Made by a program: the position numbers and the translations under genes | Assembly (NCBI RefSeq): GCF_006704125.1 | Contig: NZ_VIGH01000002.1 | Location: 434,001 to 498,000, forward strand | Length of the DNA: 64,000 nucleotides | Reading direction: 5' to 3' | Source of the DNA: Rhodococcus spelaei | Lineage (GTDB): Bacteria; Actinomycetota; Actinomycetes; Mycobacteriales; Mycobacteriaceae | The notes under the pieces: model-generated | Told to the model about the DNA's origin: nothing | Database searches by the model: none | The model's input: only the letters and a program-made list of their open reading frames with translations | Shown here: one piece after another, positions 1 through 11,224 of the stretch | Numbering within the stretch: the stretch's first letter is position 1 | How the letters are laid out: each line of letters begins with the position of its first letter

Positions 1-90
1 CCTTTCGACCCAGAATGACCACTGAACCCCCGTTCAATGCAAGGCGGGGGCTGCTGGGGCAAGGCGGGGACGCCGGAGTCCGCGCATGCG

Positions 91-125
91 AAAGGCCCCG
101 TATCGCATTGCGACACGGGGCCTTT
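91..125 (-). terminator. Intrinsic-type terminator after gltA-FKBP
   Basis: Perfect 11-bp inverted repeat (AAAGGCCCCGT at 91-101, ACGGGGCCTTT at 115-125) with a 13-nt loop, 25 nt beyond the stop codon of the leftward FKBP gene. It has no long T-run, as is common for actinobacterial terminators. Being symmetric, it could also stop transcription entering from the left. Confidence 0.75.
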
Positions 126-149
126 CGGATCTGTCAGGCGCTGGGTTTC

Positions 150-875
150 TCAGACACCCAGCAGGTCGATCACGAAGACCAGGGTCTTGCCGCCGAGCGG
201 GTGACCCGAGCCGGCCGGACCGTACGCCAGCTCCGGCGGGACCGTCAGCTTGCGTCGGCCACCGACCTTCATGCCGGGGATACCTTCCTGCCAGCCCGGA
301 ATCAACCGGGGCAGCGGGAACTTCACGGACTCGCCGCGCTGGAACGAGGAGTCGAACACCTTGTTCGTGTCGTACTCGACGCCGTGGTAGTGCACATCGA
401 CGACGCCACCGGGCTGCGCCTCGGCACCGTCACCGACGGTGATGTCCTCGATCACCAGCTCGGCCGGGGCCGGGCCGGTCGCGGGCTCGATCACCGGCGC
501 CGCCGGCGGAACCACGACGTCGAGGAGATCGATCACGAAGACGAGGGTCTTGCCCGAGAGCTGGTGTCCGGCACCGGCCGGGCCGTAGGCGAGCTCCGGC
601 GGGATGGTGAGCTGGCGGCGACCGCCGACCTTCATCCCGGGAATGCCCTCCTGCCAGCCCGCGATCAGGCCGGCGAGCGGGAAGTTGATCGACTCGCCGC
701 GGCTCCACGAGGAGTCGAACTCCTCGCCAGAGTCGAACTCGACGCCGAGGTAGTGCACCTCGACCTTGGCGCCGGGAGTGGCCTCGGCGCCGTCACCAAC
801 GGTGATGTCCTTGATCACGAGCTCGGTGGGCGCGGGGCCCTCCTGGAACTCGATCACCGGCTGCTCGTTGCTCAT
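150..875 (-). CDS. Tandem FKBP-type peptidyl-prolyl cis-trans isomerase
   Basis: This 241-aa cytoplasmic protein consists of two consecutive FKBP domains (about residues 18-120 and 138-241) joined by a Pro/Ala-rich linker, with no signal peptide or membrane segment. Both copies keep the FKBP core: VEVHYLGVEFDSG / VDVHYHGVEYDT, FDSS, GWQEGIPGMKVGGRR, PPELAYGPAG and LVFVIDLL. The family isomerises X-Pro bonds during protein folding. Actinobacterial homologues are usually a single domain of about 120 aa, so this looks like an in-frame duplication in which the two copies have diverged. The gene starts 5 nt after the gltA stop codon, so it is very probably co-transcribed with citrate synthase. The ATG start and the isomerase call are secure; the client proteins are unknown. 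Confidence 0.93.
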   Translation of the reverse strand: MSNEQPVIEFQEGPAPTELVIKDITVGDGAEATPGAKVEVHYLGVEFDSGEEFDSSWSRGESINFPLAGLIAGWQEGIPGMKVGGRRQLTIPPELAYGPAGAGHQLSGKTLVFVIDLLDVVVPPAAPVIEPATGPAPAELVIEDITVGDGAEAQPGGVVDVHYHGVEYDTNKVFDSSFQRGESVKFPLPRLIPGWQEGIPGMKVGGRRKLTVPPELAYGPAGSGHPLGGKTLVFVIDLLGV

Positions 876-880
876 GCGAC

Positions 881-2179
<1,299 letters not shown>

Positions 2180-2204
2180 GAAGGATCCCTCTCAAACTCG
2201 AACC

Positions 2205-2219
2205 TTTGCGAGTTGCAAA
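2205..2219 (-). promoter_or_regulatory. TTTGC-N5-GCAAA inverted repeat upstream of gltA
   Basis: Seen: TTTGC at 2205-2209 and GCAAA at 2215-2219 in the upstream region of the GTG start of gltA. Known: corynebacterial RamB, a regulator of acetate and gltA genes, binds TTTGCAAA-like elements. Inference: a candidate operator for a RamB-like or other carbon regulator. The inner spacing differs from the published RamB box, so the assignment is weak. Confidence 0.35.
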
Positions 2220-2282
2220 TATCAGTCGTCTAGAACCTAGTCGCAGTTCGGTTCGGATGCCCAGGGAGGGTCGGTTTCGCGA

Positions 2283-3197
2283 CTACAGAGCGTCGATTCC
2301 CCAGGTCCCCGCCCAGGACTGCCCCGGACCGAGAACCACCTGGTCGATACCGGAATTGAACGCGTCCGGCGGGCACGTCATCGGCTCGACCGCCAGTGCC
2401 CGACCGCGCCCCGGATAGCCCTGCCCGTTGGCCGGGTCGGCGGTGAAGACCTGAACCCAGCCGAAACGGCGGTCCGCCCACAGCACGGCGCCGGATCCGT
2501 CCGCGGCCCGCAACTCGTGCCGGGCCCGACCGTCCGGGTCCGGCACGATGGAACTGAACGGGGTGTCGAGCTGGACGCCGGCGAGGCTGCGCGCGGTGGT
2601 GAAGTCGTACTCGGTGCCGTACACCGACTCGGAGTTGCCGCTGGGCAGCATGCGGTCCGGGTCGAGCGGCAGTCGGGTGCCCGCGGTCAGCCGCAGGGTG
2701 CACTCGTCGAGCGGCGTGTCCCCCGCTCGCAGGTAGGCGTGCACGCCGAGCCCGAACGGCGCGGGCATGGCGCCGATGTTGGTCGCGGTGTGCGAGACGG
2801 TGAGCCCGTCCGCGCCGAGCTCGTGCGCGACCGTCAGCTGCAGCGGGTACGGCCAGCCCTTGTGCAGTCCCACCCGGATCGTCTGCTCCACCCGGTGCGC
2901 GGAGTGCTCGACCAACTGCCAGTCGTCGCGGCGGACCAGTCCGTGGATCGCGTTGCCCCGGGCCGGTTCGGTCAGGGCCAGCTGATGCTCGACGCCGTCG
3001 AAGTAGAAGTGCCCGTCGCGAATCCGGTTCGGCCACGGCGCCAGCACGAGGCCCGCCGAGAGTGGCGGTCGCTCGCCCGCCTCCCAGGTCTCCGTCAGGG
3101 CGCGGCCCGCATGCTCGAGCACCCGCAGACCGGCACCGCGGGCGACCACCTCCGCGGTGTAGTCGCCGGATCGAATCGAGTACACGGGCTCACGCAT
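2283..3197 (-). CDS. Aldose 1-epimerase family protein
   Basis: This 304-aa protein belongs to the galactose-mutarotase superfamily, which interconverts the alpha and beta anomers of hexoses. Family signatures are visible: APWPNRIRDGHFYFDG near the N-terminus, NAIHGLVRRDDWQ containing the active-site-region His, and LGVHAYLRAG with a second His. The ATG at 3195-3197 is preferred over an upstream in-frame start because it gives the usual mutarotase N-terminus (REPVYSIRSGDYTAEVV). The gene stands alone between the gltA promoter and the MFS gene, reading leftward. No sugar catabolic genes adjoin it, so the natural sugar cannot be inferred. No signal peptide was seen, so it is probably cytoplasmic. 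Confidence 0.88.
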   Translation of the reverse strand: MREPVYSIRSGDYTAEVVARGAGLRVLEHAGRALTETWEAGERPPLSAGLVLAPWPNRIRDGHFYFDGVEHQLALTEPARGNAIHGLVRRDDWQLVEHSAHRVEQTIRVGLHKGWPYPLQLTVAHELGADGLTVSHTATNIGAMPAPFGLGVHAYLRAGDTPLDECTLRLTAGTRLPLDPDRMLPSGNSESVYGTEYDFTTARSLAGVQLDTPFSSIVPDPDGRARHELRAADGSGAVLWADRRFGWVQVFTADPANGQGYPGRGRALAVEPMTCPPDAFNSGIDQVVLGPGQSWAGTWGIDAL

Positions 3198-3245
3198 GCG
3201 CCCCAGTGTCCACCAAAGCTGTGAACCTGCGGTCAATACGGTCGG

Positions 3246-4523
3246 TTAGCTTCGTCCGACCCGGTAGCGAAGGAAGATCGGGAAGGCCAGGCACGCCAAC
3301 ACGGTTCCGATCACCACCAGGATGCCGCCACCGGCCGCGGCGACCGCGGTCCCCGCGTAGTACGCCGCGACGCCGTGCAGCACGTCGCCGATCCGGGGAC
3401 CGCCCGCAACCACCACGATGAACACGCCCTGCAGCCGGCCGCGCATCTCGTCCGGCGCGACCTGCTGGAGCATGGTGCTGCGGAAGGCCGCGGAGATCAT
3501 GTCCACCGCGCCGCCGAAGGCGAGGAACGCGAGCGCGATCCACATCAGCGCAGGACCGCTGGCGGGCGAGGCGAAGCCGACCGCGACGCCGAACCCGACC
3601 ATCGCCAGGCCCCACGCCACGATGCAGGCCACCACCGCGCGGCCCTGGTAGCGCACGCCGGGCAGCCAGCCGGAGAACACGCCGCCCATCACCGCACCCG
3701 CGGACATCGCCGCGAACAGCAGACCGAGTGCGACGCCGCCGGACACGGGGTCGCCGAACGTCTCGTGCGCGATCTGCGGGAACAGCGCGCGCGGCATGCC
3801 GAAGACCATCGCGATGATGTCCACCACGAACGAGGCCAGCAGCACCTTCTGAGTGGACAGGTACCGGAACCCGTCGACGACTGCCCCGATACCCGCCTTG
3901 GTGGTGTGCCCGGTGGGCGGCAGCTTCGGCAACGCGATCACCGCCCACAGCGTGGCGAGCAGGGCGATCGAGTCGATCAGGTAAAGGCTCGGCAGTCCGA
4001 CGGTCGGGATGAGCACGCCCGCGAGCAGTGGTCCGGCGATCGCGCCGAACTGCACGACCGTCATGTTCAACGAGTTGGCCGCGGGCAGTTGGTCGCCGGG
4101 AATCAGCCGGGGAATGATCGCCGCCCGCGTCGGCTGGTTGACCGCGAAGAACGCCTGCTGCAGCGAGAACAGGCCGAGCACCAGCCACACGTTGTCCACG
4201 CCCGCGGCGGCCTGCAACCAGAACAGCACCGAGGTGACGATCAGCCCGACCGTGGTGATGGTGATCAGCCGGCGCCGGTCCATCACGTCGGCGAGCGCCC
4301 CACCCCAGAGCCCGAACACCACGAGCGGCACCAAGCCGAAGACGCCGGTCAGGCCGACGTAGGCGGAGCTGCCGGTGATCTCGTAGACCTGCTGCGGCAC
4401 CGCGACGACACTGAGCTGGGCGCCGATGACGGTGACGATGCCCGCCATCCACAGCCGCCGGTAGTGCGGTTCGCGCAGGGGTGTGGTGTCGGCCAGCAGC
4501 CGACGCCGTTTCAGTTCGGTCAC
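3246..4523 (-). CDS. MFS exporter (EntS/MFS_3 type)
   Basis: A 425-aa integral membrane protein of the major facilitator superfamily with about 12 predicted segments. It most resembles the transmembrane secretion effector (MFS_3, EntS-like) group. The cytoplasmic loop motif [13 protein letters not shown] follows the second segment, and [13 protein letters not shown] and [12 protein letters not shown] are typical of this group. The start is the GTG at 4521-4523, whose GTGA overlaps the TGA of pdxH and indicates translational coupling. The open frame continues far upstream, but that part is antisense-like shadow over pdxH. Substrate unknown; siderophores and drugs are common for the group. The link with a vitamin B6 enzyme is positional only. 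Confidence 0.85.
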   Translation of the reverse strand: MTELKRRRLLADTTPLREPHYRRLWMAGIVTVIGAQLSVVAVPQQVYEITGSSAYVGLTGVFGLVPLVVFGLWGGALADVMDRRRLITITTVGLIVTSVLFWLQAAAGVDNVWLVLGLFSLQQAFFAVNQPTRAAIIPRLIPGDQLPAANSLNMTVVQFGAIAGPLLAGVLIPTVGLPSLYLIDSIALLATLWAVIALPKLPPTGHTTKAGIGAVVDGFRYLSTQKVLLASFVVDIIAMVFGMPRALFPQIAHETFGDPVSGGVALGLLFAAMSAGAVMGGVFSGWLPGVRYQGRAVVACIVAWGLAMVGFGVAVGFASPASGPALMWIALAFLAFGGAVDMISAAFRSTMLQQVAPDEMRGRLQGVFIVVVAGGPRIGDVLHGVAAYYAGTAVAAAGGGILVVIGTVLACLAFPIFLRYRVGRS

Positions 4524-5257
4524 GGCTGCAGGCGCTCCGCGATCCACCCGGTGTCGGTGCGGGTGACGAGCACCCGGTTGTGCATGCGGTTCGCCCGGCC
4601 CTGCCAGAACTCGACGGTCCGCGGCCGGATCACGAAGCCACCCCAGCCGGGCACCAGCGGCACGTCGTCGACGCCCGAGAACCGCGCGGTGACCTCGGCC
4701 AGCTGGGCGTCGAGGGCGGCGCGGGAGTCGATCGGCCGCGACTGCTGCGAGGCCCAGGCACCGAGCTGCGAACCGCGCGGGCGGGTGCGCCAGTAGGCCT
4801 CGGTGACCTCCGGATCGACCCGGTCCACCGGGCCACGGACGGTCACCTGGTGTGCGAACGCGATCCAGGAGAAGGTCGCCGAGGCGTACGGGTGGGCGTC
4901 GAGCTGGCGGGCCTTGCCGGAGCCGTAGTTGGTGTAGAAGACCAGCCCGTCCTCGGTCAGGCCCTTGCACAGCACGGTCCGCGAGGCGGGCAGGCCCTCG
5001 GCGTCGACGGTCGCCAACACCATCGCGTTGGGCTCGGCGATCCCGGCCGCACTGGCCTGGTCCATCCACTTCTGCAGCAGCGGCAGCCAACCGTCTGCAA
5101 GCGCCGCCACGTCCAGGTTCGACTCCTGCGCAGGCGAATTCATACCCTGCGCCGCGTACGCCACCCGCATCGCGGCCAGGTCGACGGGGCCGGCGGGCGG
5201 GAGCTCGGGATCGGGTGACACAGCCGATGACGTTACTCCCGGGTATGCACTGCTCAC
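4520..5257 (-). CDS. pdxH: Pyridoxamine/pyridoxine 5'-phosphate oxidase
   Basis: A 245-aa FMN enzyme that oxidises pyridoxine or pyridoxamine 5'-phosphate to pyridoxal phosphate. Typical sequence is present: [24 protein letters not shown] (FMN/PLP region), [20 protein letters not shown], a [12 protein letters not shown] strand and the C-terminal [11 protein letters not shown] with substrate-contacting Arg and His. The N-terminal extension of about 40 residues is usual in actinobacterial homologues. It overlaps the following MFS gene by 4 nt. It is divergent from citA, with a 141-bp shared upstream region. PLP made here would serve the many PLP enzymes of the window (serC, dapC, cysteine desulfurase), but no regulatory link is visible. 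Confidence 0.96.
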   Translation of the reverse strand: MSSAYPGVTSSAVSPDPELPPAGPVDLAAMRVAYAAQGMNSPAQESNLDVAALADGWLPLLQKWMDQASAAGIAEPNAMVLATVDAEGLPASRTVLCKGLTEDGLVFYTNYGSGKARQLDAHPYASATFSWIAFAHQVTVRGPVDRVDPEVTEAYWRTRPRGSQLGAWASQQSRPIDSRAALDAQLAEVTARFSGVDDVPLVPGWGGFVIRPRTVEFWQGRANRMHNRVLVTRTDTGWIAERLQP

Positions 5258-5398
5258 CTGCGACGTGGAACGGGATAGAGTTCTGCGGTGACCGCGGCGT
5301 CACGTGCCTGCAAACCATGCACGCGCCCCGCAGGACGGTGATGGCTTAGTCAGTGCGGCCCGGACCGGCGGCACTCGGATGAGGAGAGTCCACGAGCA

Positions 5399-7703
<2,305 letters not shown>

Positions 7704-7744
7704 GATCATGTCGACAGTCCAGCTCTGAGCCGGACAGGTACCTC

Positions 7745-7783
7745 GATCAGCCCCCGACGCCTCCCTGGCGTCGGGGGCTGATC
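7745..7783 (+). terminator. Terminator after serC
   Basis: Perfect 16-bp stem (GATCAGCCCCCGACGC at 7745-7760, complement at 7768-7783) with a 7-nt loop, 42 nt beyond the serC stop codon. There is no T-tract. The strength of the stem and its position before the next promoter support termination of citA-serC. Confidence 0.85.
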
Positions 7784-7811
7784 GCATTCCGGAGCCGAGA
7801 AGTATTAAGTA

Positions 7812-7829
7812 CTGTGGATCACAGATAAT
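7812..7829 (+). promoter_or_regulatory. Putative promoter with CTGTG-GAT-CACAG repeat
   Basis: Seen: inverted repeat CTGTG-N3-CACAG (7812-7824) directly abutting a GATAAT -10-like hexamer (7824-7829), 25 nt upstream of the monooxygenase ATG. Inference: a promoter whose spacer or -10 region could be covered by a repressor. No regulator gene lies next to it. Confidence 0.45.
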
Positions 7830-7853
7830 TGGGCCAAGGGAAGAGGCTGTCCG

Positions 7854-9305
7854 ATGACCACGAAGACCGACTACCTCGACGTGCTGATCGTCGGAGCCGG
7901 ACTGTCCGGCATCGGTGCCGCCCACCACGTGCAGGACGCCTTCCCCAACCGGACCTTCGCCGTCCTCGAGGCTCGTGACGCGATCGGCGGCACCTGGGAC
8001 CTGTTCCGCTACCCAGGTATCCGGTCCGACTCCGACATGCAAACCCTCGGCTACCGCTTCCGGCCGTGGACCGACGAGAAGTCCATCGCGGACGGCCCCG
8101 CGATCCTCGACTACGTCCGGGACACCGCCGCCGAGGCAGGCATCGACAGGCACATCCGATTCGGACACCGCGTGATCGGTGCCGACTGGTCGAGCGAGCA
8201 GAGCATGTGGACGGTGACCGCCGAGCACGCCGGCGAGATCGTGACACTGTCAGCCCGCTTCCTGTACGCGTGCACCGGGTACTACCGGTACGACGAGGGG
8301 TTCACCCCGAAGTTCGAGGGCACCGAGCGGTTCCGCGGCGAGATCGTGCACCCGCAGCACTGGCCCGAGGATCTCGACTACACCGGCAAGAAGGTCGTGG
8401 TGATCGGCAGCGGCGCGACCGCCGTGACGCTGGTGCCGTCGATGGCCGCCGACGCCGGGCACGTGACCATGCTGCAGCGCTCCCCCACCTATATCGCGTC
8501 GCTGCCCGCGAAGGACCCGATCGCGAACACCCTGCGCCGCGTCCTCGGCAACCGGATCGCGTACCCGATCACCCGCTGGAAGAACGTCGCGTTCTCCACG
8601 GTCACCTACCAGCTCAGCCAGCGGTTGCCCCGACTGGTCAAGGCGTTCCTGCGCAAGGCCCAGGAGCGGCAACTGCCCGACGGATACGACATCGGCACCC
8701 ACTTCACCCCGCGCTACAACCCGTGGGACCAGCGCATGTGCCTCGTCCCGGACGGCGACCTGTTCCGCGCCATCCGGCACGGCAAGGCGTCCGTAGTCAC
8801 CGACCGGATCGCGACCTTCACCGAACGCGGGCTCGCGCTGGAGTCCGGCACCGAACTCGACGCCGACGTGATCGTCACCGCGACCGGGCTGAACCTGCAG
8901 ATCTTCGGCGGTGCCGAACTCTCCGTCGACGGAAAGCCTGTGTCCCTTCCCGAGACGTTGGCCTACAAGGGCATGATGCTCAGCGACGTCCCGAACTTCG
9001 TGTTCACCATCGGCTACACCAATGCGTCCTGGACGCTCAAGGCCGACCTCGTCGCCGAGTACTTCTGCCGACTGCTGGCCCGGATGGACGAACGCGGGGA
9101 GAGCGTGTGCGTGCCCGTCAACAACGACCCGACGCTGACCACACGTCCGCTGCTCGACTTCGAGGCCGGGTACGTGATGCGCTCGGTGGCCCAGTTCCCG
9201 AAGTCCGGTTCCCGCGCGCCGTGGCAGCTCGGCATGAGCTACGTCCACGACCTGGTCACCCTCCGCCACCGGACCCTCGACGACGGGGTCATGCAGTTCA
9301 GCTAG
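7854..9305 (+). CDS. Flavin monooxygenase, Baeyer-Villiger type (EthA-like)
   Basis: A 483-aa FAD/NADPH-dependent monooxygenase. It has the N-terminal FAD-binding GAGLSG (14-19), the Baeyer-Villiger fingerprint F-x-G-x3-H-x3-W as FRGEIVHPQHW (160-170), the NADPH-binding GSGATA (185-190) and an ATG-type motif (VIVTATGLNLQ). The overall pattern (GGTWDLFRYPGIRSDSDM) is that of the EthA/MymA-like branch, which oxidises ketones, sulfides and thioamide drugs. It is a single gene with GGGAAGAGG as a ribosome site. The palindrome at 9312 may serve as its terminator. Substrate unknown; EthA proper is partnered by a divergent TetR gene, which is absent here. Confidence 0.92.
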   Translation: MTTKTDYLDVLIVGAGLSGIGAAHHVQDAFPNRTFAVLEARDAIGGTWDLFRYPGIRSDSDMQTLGYRFRPWTDEKSIADGPAILDYVRDTAAEAGIDRHIRFGHRVIGADWSSEQSMWTVTAEHAGEIVTLSARFLYACTGYYRYDEGFTPKFEGTERFRGEIVHPQHWPEDLDYTGKKVVVIGSGATAVTLVPSMAADAGHVTMLQRSPTYIASLPAKDPIANTLRRVLGNRIAYPITRWKNVAFSTVTYQLSQRLPRLVKAFLRKAQERQLPDGYDIGTHFTPRYNPWDQRMCLVPDGDLFRAIRHGKASVVTDRIATFTERGLALESGTELDADVIVTATGLNLQIFGGAELSVDGKPVSLPETLAYKGMMLSDVPNFVFTIGYTNASWTLKADLVAEYFCRLLARMDERGESVCVPVNNDPTLTTRPLLDFEAGYVMRSVAQFPKSGSRAPWQLGMSYVHDLVTLRHRTLDDGVMQFS

Positions 9306-9311
9306 TTACGC

Positions 9312-9360
9312 GCTTCTGAAGGATCAGTTCCGGATACCGAAACAAATCCTTCAGGATCGA
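9312..9360. repeat. Palindromic element, copy 1 (upstream of DUF559 gene)
   Basis: A 49-nt imperfect hairpin (perfect outer stem CTGAAGGAT / ATCCTTCAG at 9317-9325 and 9347-9355) starting 7 nt after the monooxygenase stop codon. Aligned without gaps to the element at 10268-10316 it matches at 39 of 49 positions by hand count. It may act as a terminator, but the shared sequence points to a repeat family. Confidence 0.8.
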
Positions 9361-9403
9361 GGACTCGCGGGAACCGTCCGCACGGCACCGCGTCAAACCG
9401 TGC

Positions 9404-10276
9404 ATGACGCCGAAACGCGTGCACTCGACGATGTCCAAGCAGGACGGCGTGATCACCCTGCACCAAGCGCTCGACGCAGGGATGACCAAAGCCGGGGTGA
9501 GCCGTCGAGTCGCGTCCGGCGAGTGGCGAAGGCTGACCACCGGTGTCTATCTGCGGTCCGACCGTCCACACTCCTCGGCCGTTCGACTGCGCGCCGGGGT
9601 GTACGCGGCCGGCGAGAGGGCCGTTGCGGACGGTCCGAGTGCGGCGTGGTGGCACGGGTTGATCGACCGACCACCCACTCGATGCCATGTCACGATTCCG
9701 GCGCGGCGGTCCGTCACGCGCCGTGCGGGGGTACGGATCCGTCGGCGTGACCTGGAGTGGACCGACGTCGGAACCCTTCGGTCGTTGCGCTGCACCGATC
9801 TCCCCCTGACTGTGCTCGAGGCTGCGGTCTCACTCCCACGTGGTTCGGTGTTGATGGACCGCGCACTCCAGCGCCACACGACACTGCCGGTCCTCCTGTC
9901 GGTGCACGAACGGAACCTGGGCCGGCACGGCAGCGCCGCGGCCGCCCGGCTGCTGCAGGCGGCCGGCGAGGGCGGCGCATCCGAGGCCGAACGGATGCTG
10001 CACCGCCTTCTACGTGGGGCCGGAGTCGCCGGTTGGACGCCGCATCTGACGAGTTGTGGGTACGAGATCGACGTGGCGTTCGTCCGGGAGCGGGTGGCCA
10101 TCGAGGTGGACGGGTGGGCGTGGCACCGCGACGTCGAACGGTTCAACCACGACCTCGAGCGACAGAACGTCCTGGTGAACACGGGTTGGCACGTGCTGAG
10201 GTTCAGCTGGCACCAGCTGCGGTACGACCCGGACACGGTGCTCGGCCAGATAGTCGCTGCCCTCGGTCGATCGTGA
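9404..10276 (+). CDS. DUF559 domain protein with AbiEi-like N-terminus
   Basis: A 290-aa protein. Its N-terminal part (ALDAGMTKAGVSRRVASGEWRR, then LTTGVYL) resembles the winged-helix domain of AbiEi-type antitoxins. The C-terminal part (about 205-290) has the DUF559/Vsr-like nuclease fold signature YEIDVAFVRERVAIEVDG followed by HVLRFSWHQL. Family members are numerous and uncharacterised in actinobacteria; nuclease activity is inferred from fold, not shown. Its stop codon lies inside the palindrome copy at 10268-10316 and a sister copy precedes it. The start is uncertain: ATG 9404 or ATG 9431, neither with a good ribosome site. No AbiEii-type toxin gene adjoins, so a complete toxin-antitoxin pair is not supported. 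Confidence 0.75.
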   Translation: MTPKRVHSTMSKQDGVITLHQALDAGMTKAGVSRRVASGEWRRLTTGVYLRSDRPHSSAVRLRAGVYAAGERAVADGPSAAWWHGLIDRPPTRCHVTIPARRSVTRRAGVRIRRRDLEWTDVGTLRSLRCTDLPLTVLEAAVSLPRGSVLMDRALQRHTTLPVLLSVHERNLGRHGSAAAARLLQAAGEGGASEAERMLHRLLRGAGVAGWTPHLTSCGYEIDVAFVRERVAIEVDGWAWHRDVERFNHDLERQNVLVNTGWHVLRFSWHQLRYDPDTVLGQIVAALGRS

Positions 10277-10316
10277 AGGATTCGTCCCGGAAACCGGAAC
10301 GAATCCTTCACGATCG
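10268..10316. repeat. Palindromic element, copy 2 (overlaps DUF559 stop codon)
   Basis: A 49-nt hairpin with a perfect 17-bp stem (CGATCGTGAAGGATTCG at 10268-10284 and its complement at 10300-10316) and an inner CCGG/CCGG pairing. The DUF559 TGA (10274-10276) lies inside the left arm. It sits between convergent genes, so it can also work as a bidirectional terminator for the DUF559 and RidA genes. Confidence 0.88.
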
Positions 10317-10329
10317 CAGGCGGGAAGCG

Positions 10330-10719
10330 CTACTCCGCGACGATCGCGTCGGCCTCGATCTCGATGAGCAGGTCGGCGTCGATGAGCTTGCTGACCTCGA
10401 GGATGGTGGTGGCCGGCCGGATCTCGCCGAAGACCTCGCCGTGCGCCAGGCCGGCCTCCTCCCAGCGGCTCATGTCGGTGAGGAACATGCGGGTGCGGAT
10501 GACGTCCTCGGGCTTCGCGCCCGCTTCGGCGAGCGCCGCGACGATCCGTCGCAGCGCCTCTCGGGTCTGCTCGGCCAGGCTGTCGCCGCCGACCGGACCG
10601 TCGGGACCGGAGGCGGTGGTGCCGGACACCGACACCTGCTGCCCGATGCGCACGGCCCGCGAGTAACCGATCTTCGACTCCCAGTCGGAGCCGGACGAGA
10701 TGTTGTTTCGATTCGACAT
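10330..10719 (-). CDS. RidA family (enamine/imine deaminase-like) protein
   Basis: A 129-aa member of the YjgF/RidA family, which hydrolyses reactive enamines and imines released by PLP enzymes. It has the family layout: GYSRAVRIGQQVSVSGTTA, the central AEQTREALRRIVAALAEAGAKPEDVIRTRMFLTDM (split around residue 75; the Arg of TRMF is the usual carboxylate-binding residue) and the C-terminal LIEIEADAIV. The ATG at 10717-10719 is chosen because it matches the family N-terminus; an upstream extension would run into the deaminase gene. It ends 14 nt beyond palindrome copy 2. The deaminase gene lies 13 nt upstream on the same strand, so the two may be co-transcribed. Confidence 0.9.
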   Translation of the reverse strand: MSNRNNISSGSDWESKIGYSRAVRIGQQVSVSGTTASGPDGPVGGDSLAEQTREALRRIVAALAEAGAKPEDVIRTRMFLTDMSRWEEAGLAHGEVFGEIRPATTILEVSKLIDADLLIEIEADAIVAE

Positions 10720-10732
10720 GCCGCCGATTCTG

Positions 10733-11224
10733 TCAGGGCCGCTCACCCTGCTCCGCAACGAACCTCCGGAACGGCTCGAGCCCCTCGTCCCCGAGCACCG
10801 GCCCGACCACCTCGACGGCCTCGTCGGTCGACTGGGCGACGTCCGCGCAGGTGAGCCGGAAACGCGGCCCGCCGCTGAGGATCTCGCCGAAGTCCGCGGC
10901 CGCGGCGGCGAACACGATCCGACGCACTCCCGCCCACACCATCGCCGCGCTGCACATCGGGCACGGTTCGCCGCTCGCGTACACGGTCCCTCCGAAGAGT
11001 CGCTCCGCATTGCCCTCCGCGCACGCGGTCGTGATCGCGTCGAGCTCGGCGTGCTCGGTCACGTCACCGGAGGTTGCCACGGAGTTCGCGCCCTCGCTGA
11101 CCACCGTGCCGTCGGCGGCGACCGCCACCGCACCGAACGGCCGGTTGCCCGCGTCCCCGGTCTCGACGGCGAGGGCGATCGCCCGGTGCAGGTGCGTGCG
11201 GTCGACCTCGTCGATCTCGTTCAT
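10733..11224 (-). CDS. Nucleoside/nucleobase deaminase (CMP/dCMP deaminase fold)
   Basis: A 163-aa zinc deaminase with the motifs HAELDAI (H58-A-E60, zinc ligand and proton shuttle) and PCPMC (87-91, two zinc Cys). This is the TadA/guanine-deaminase-like branch of the cytidine deaminase superfamily. The conserved N-terminal NRPFGAVAVAADGTVVSEGAN matches small guanine or nucleoside deaminases rather than tRNA-specific TadA, though base specificity cannot be settled from sequence. Its ATG overlaps the TGA of the upstream membrane protein gene (ATGA at 11221-11224), implying coupled translation. RidA follows after 13 nt. Confidence 0.87.
   Translation of the reverse strand: MNEIDEVDRTHLHRAIALAVETGDAGNRPFGAVAVAADGTVVSEGANSVATSGDVTEHAELDAITTACAEGNAERLFGGTVYASGEPCPMCSAAMVWAGVRRIVFAAAAADFGEILSGGPRFRLTCADVAQSTDEAVEVVGPVLGDEGLEPFRRFVAEQGERP

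Noticed and set aside
3375-4796. Long plus-strand open frame opposite the MFS gene
   Set aside because: His/Arg/Asp/Gln-rich antisense shadow; the minus strand encodes a convincing membrane transporter in the same place.
5288-5303. GTGAC-N6-GTCAC repeat as a CRP/GlxR site between pdxH and citA
   Set aside because: CRP-type sites need GTGA-N6-TCAC; here the core half-sites are separated by 8 nt, so the match is not convincing.
4524-5318. N-terminal extension of the MFS frame
   Set aside because: Overlaps the conserved pdxH gene; the GTG at 4523 with a 4-nt overlap gives the normal transporter length.
9404-10276. Complete type IV AbiE toxin-antitoxin system
   Set aside because: The AbiEi-like domain is present but no AbiEii nucleotidyltransferase gene follows; the C-terminus is DUF559 instead.
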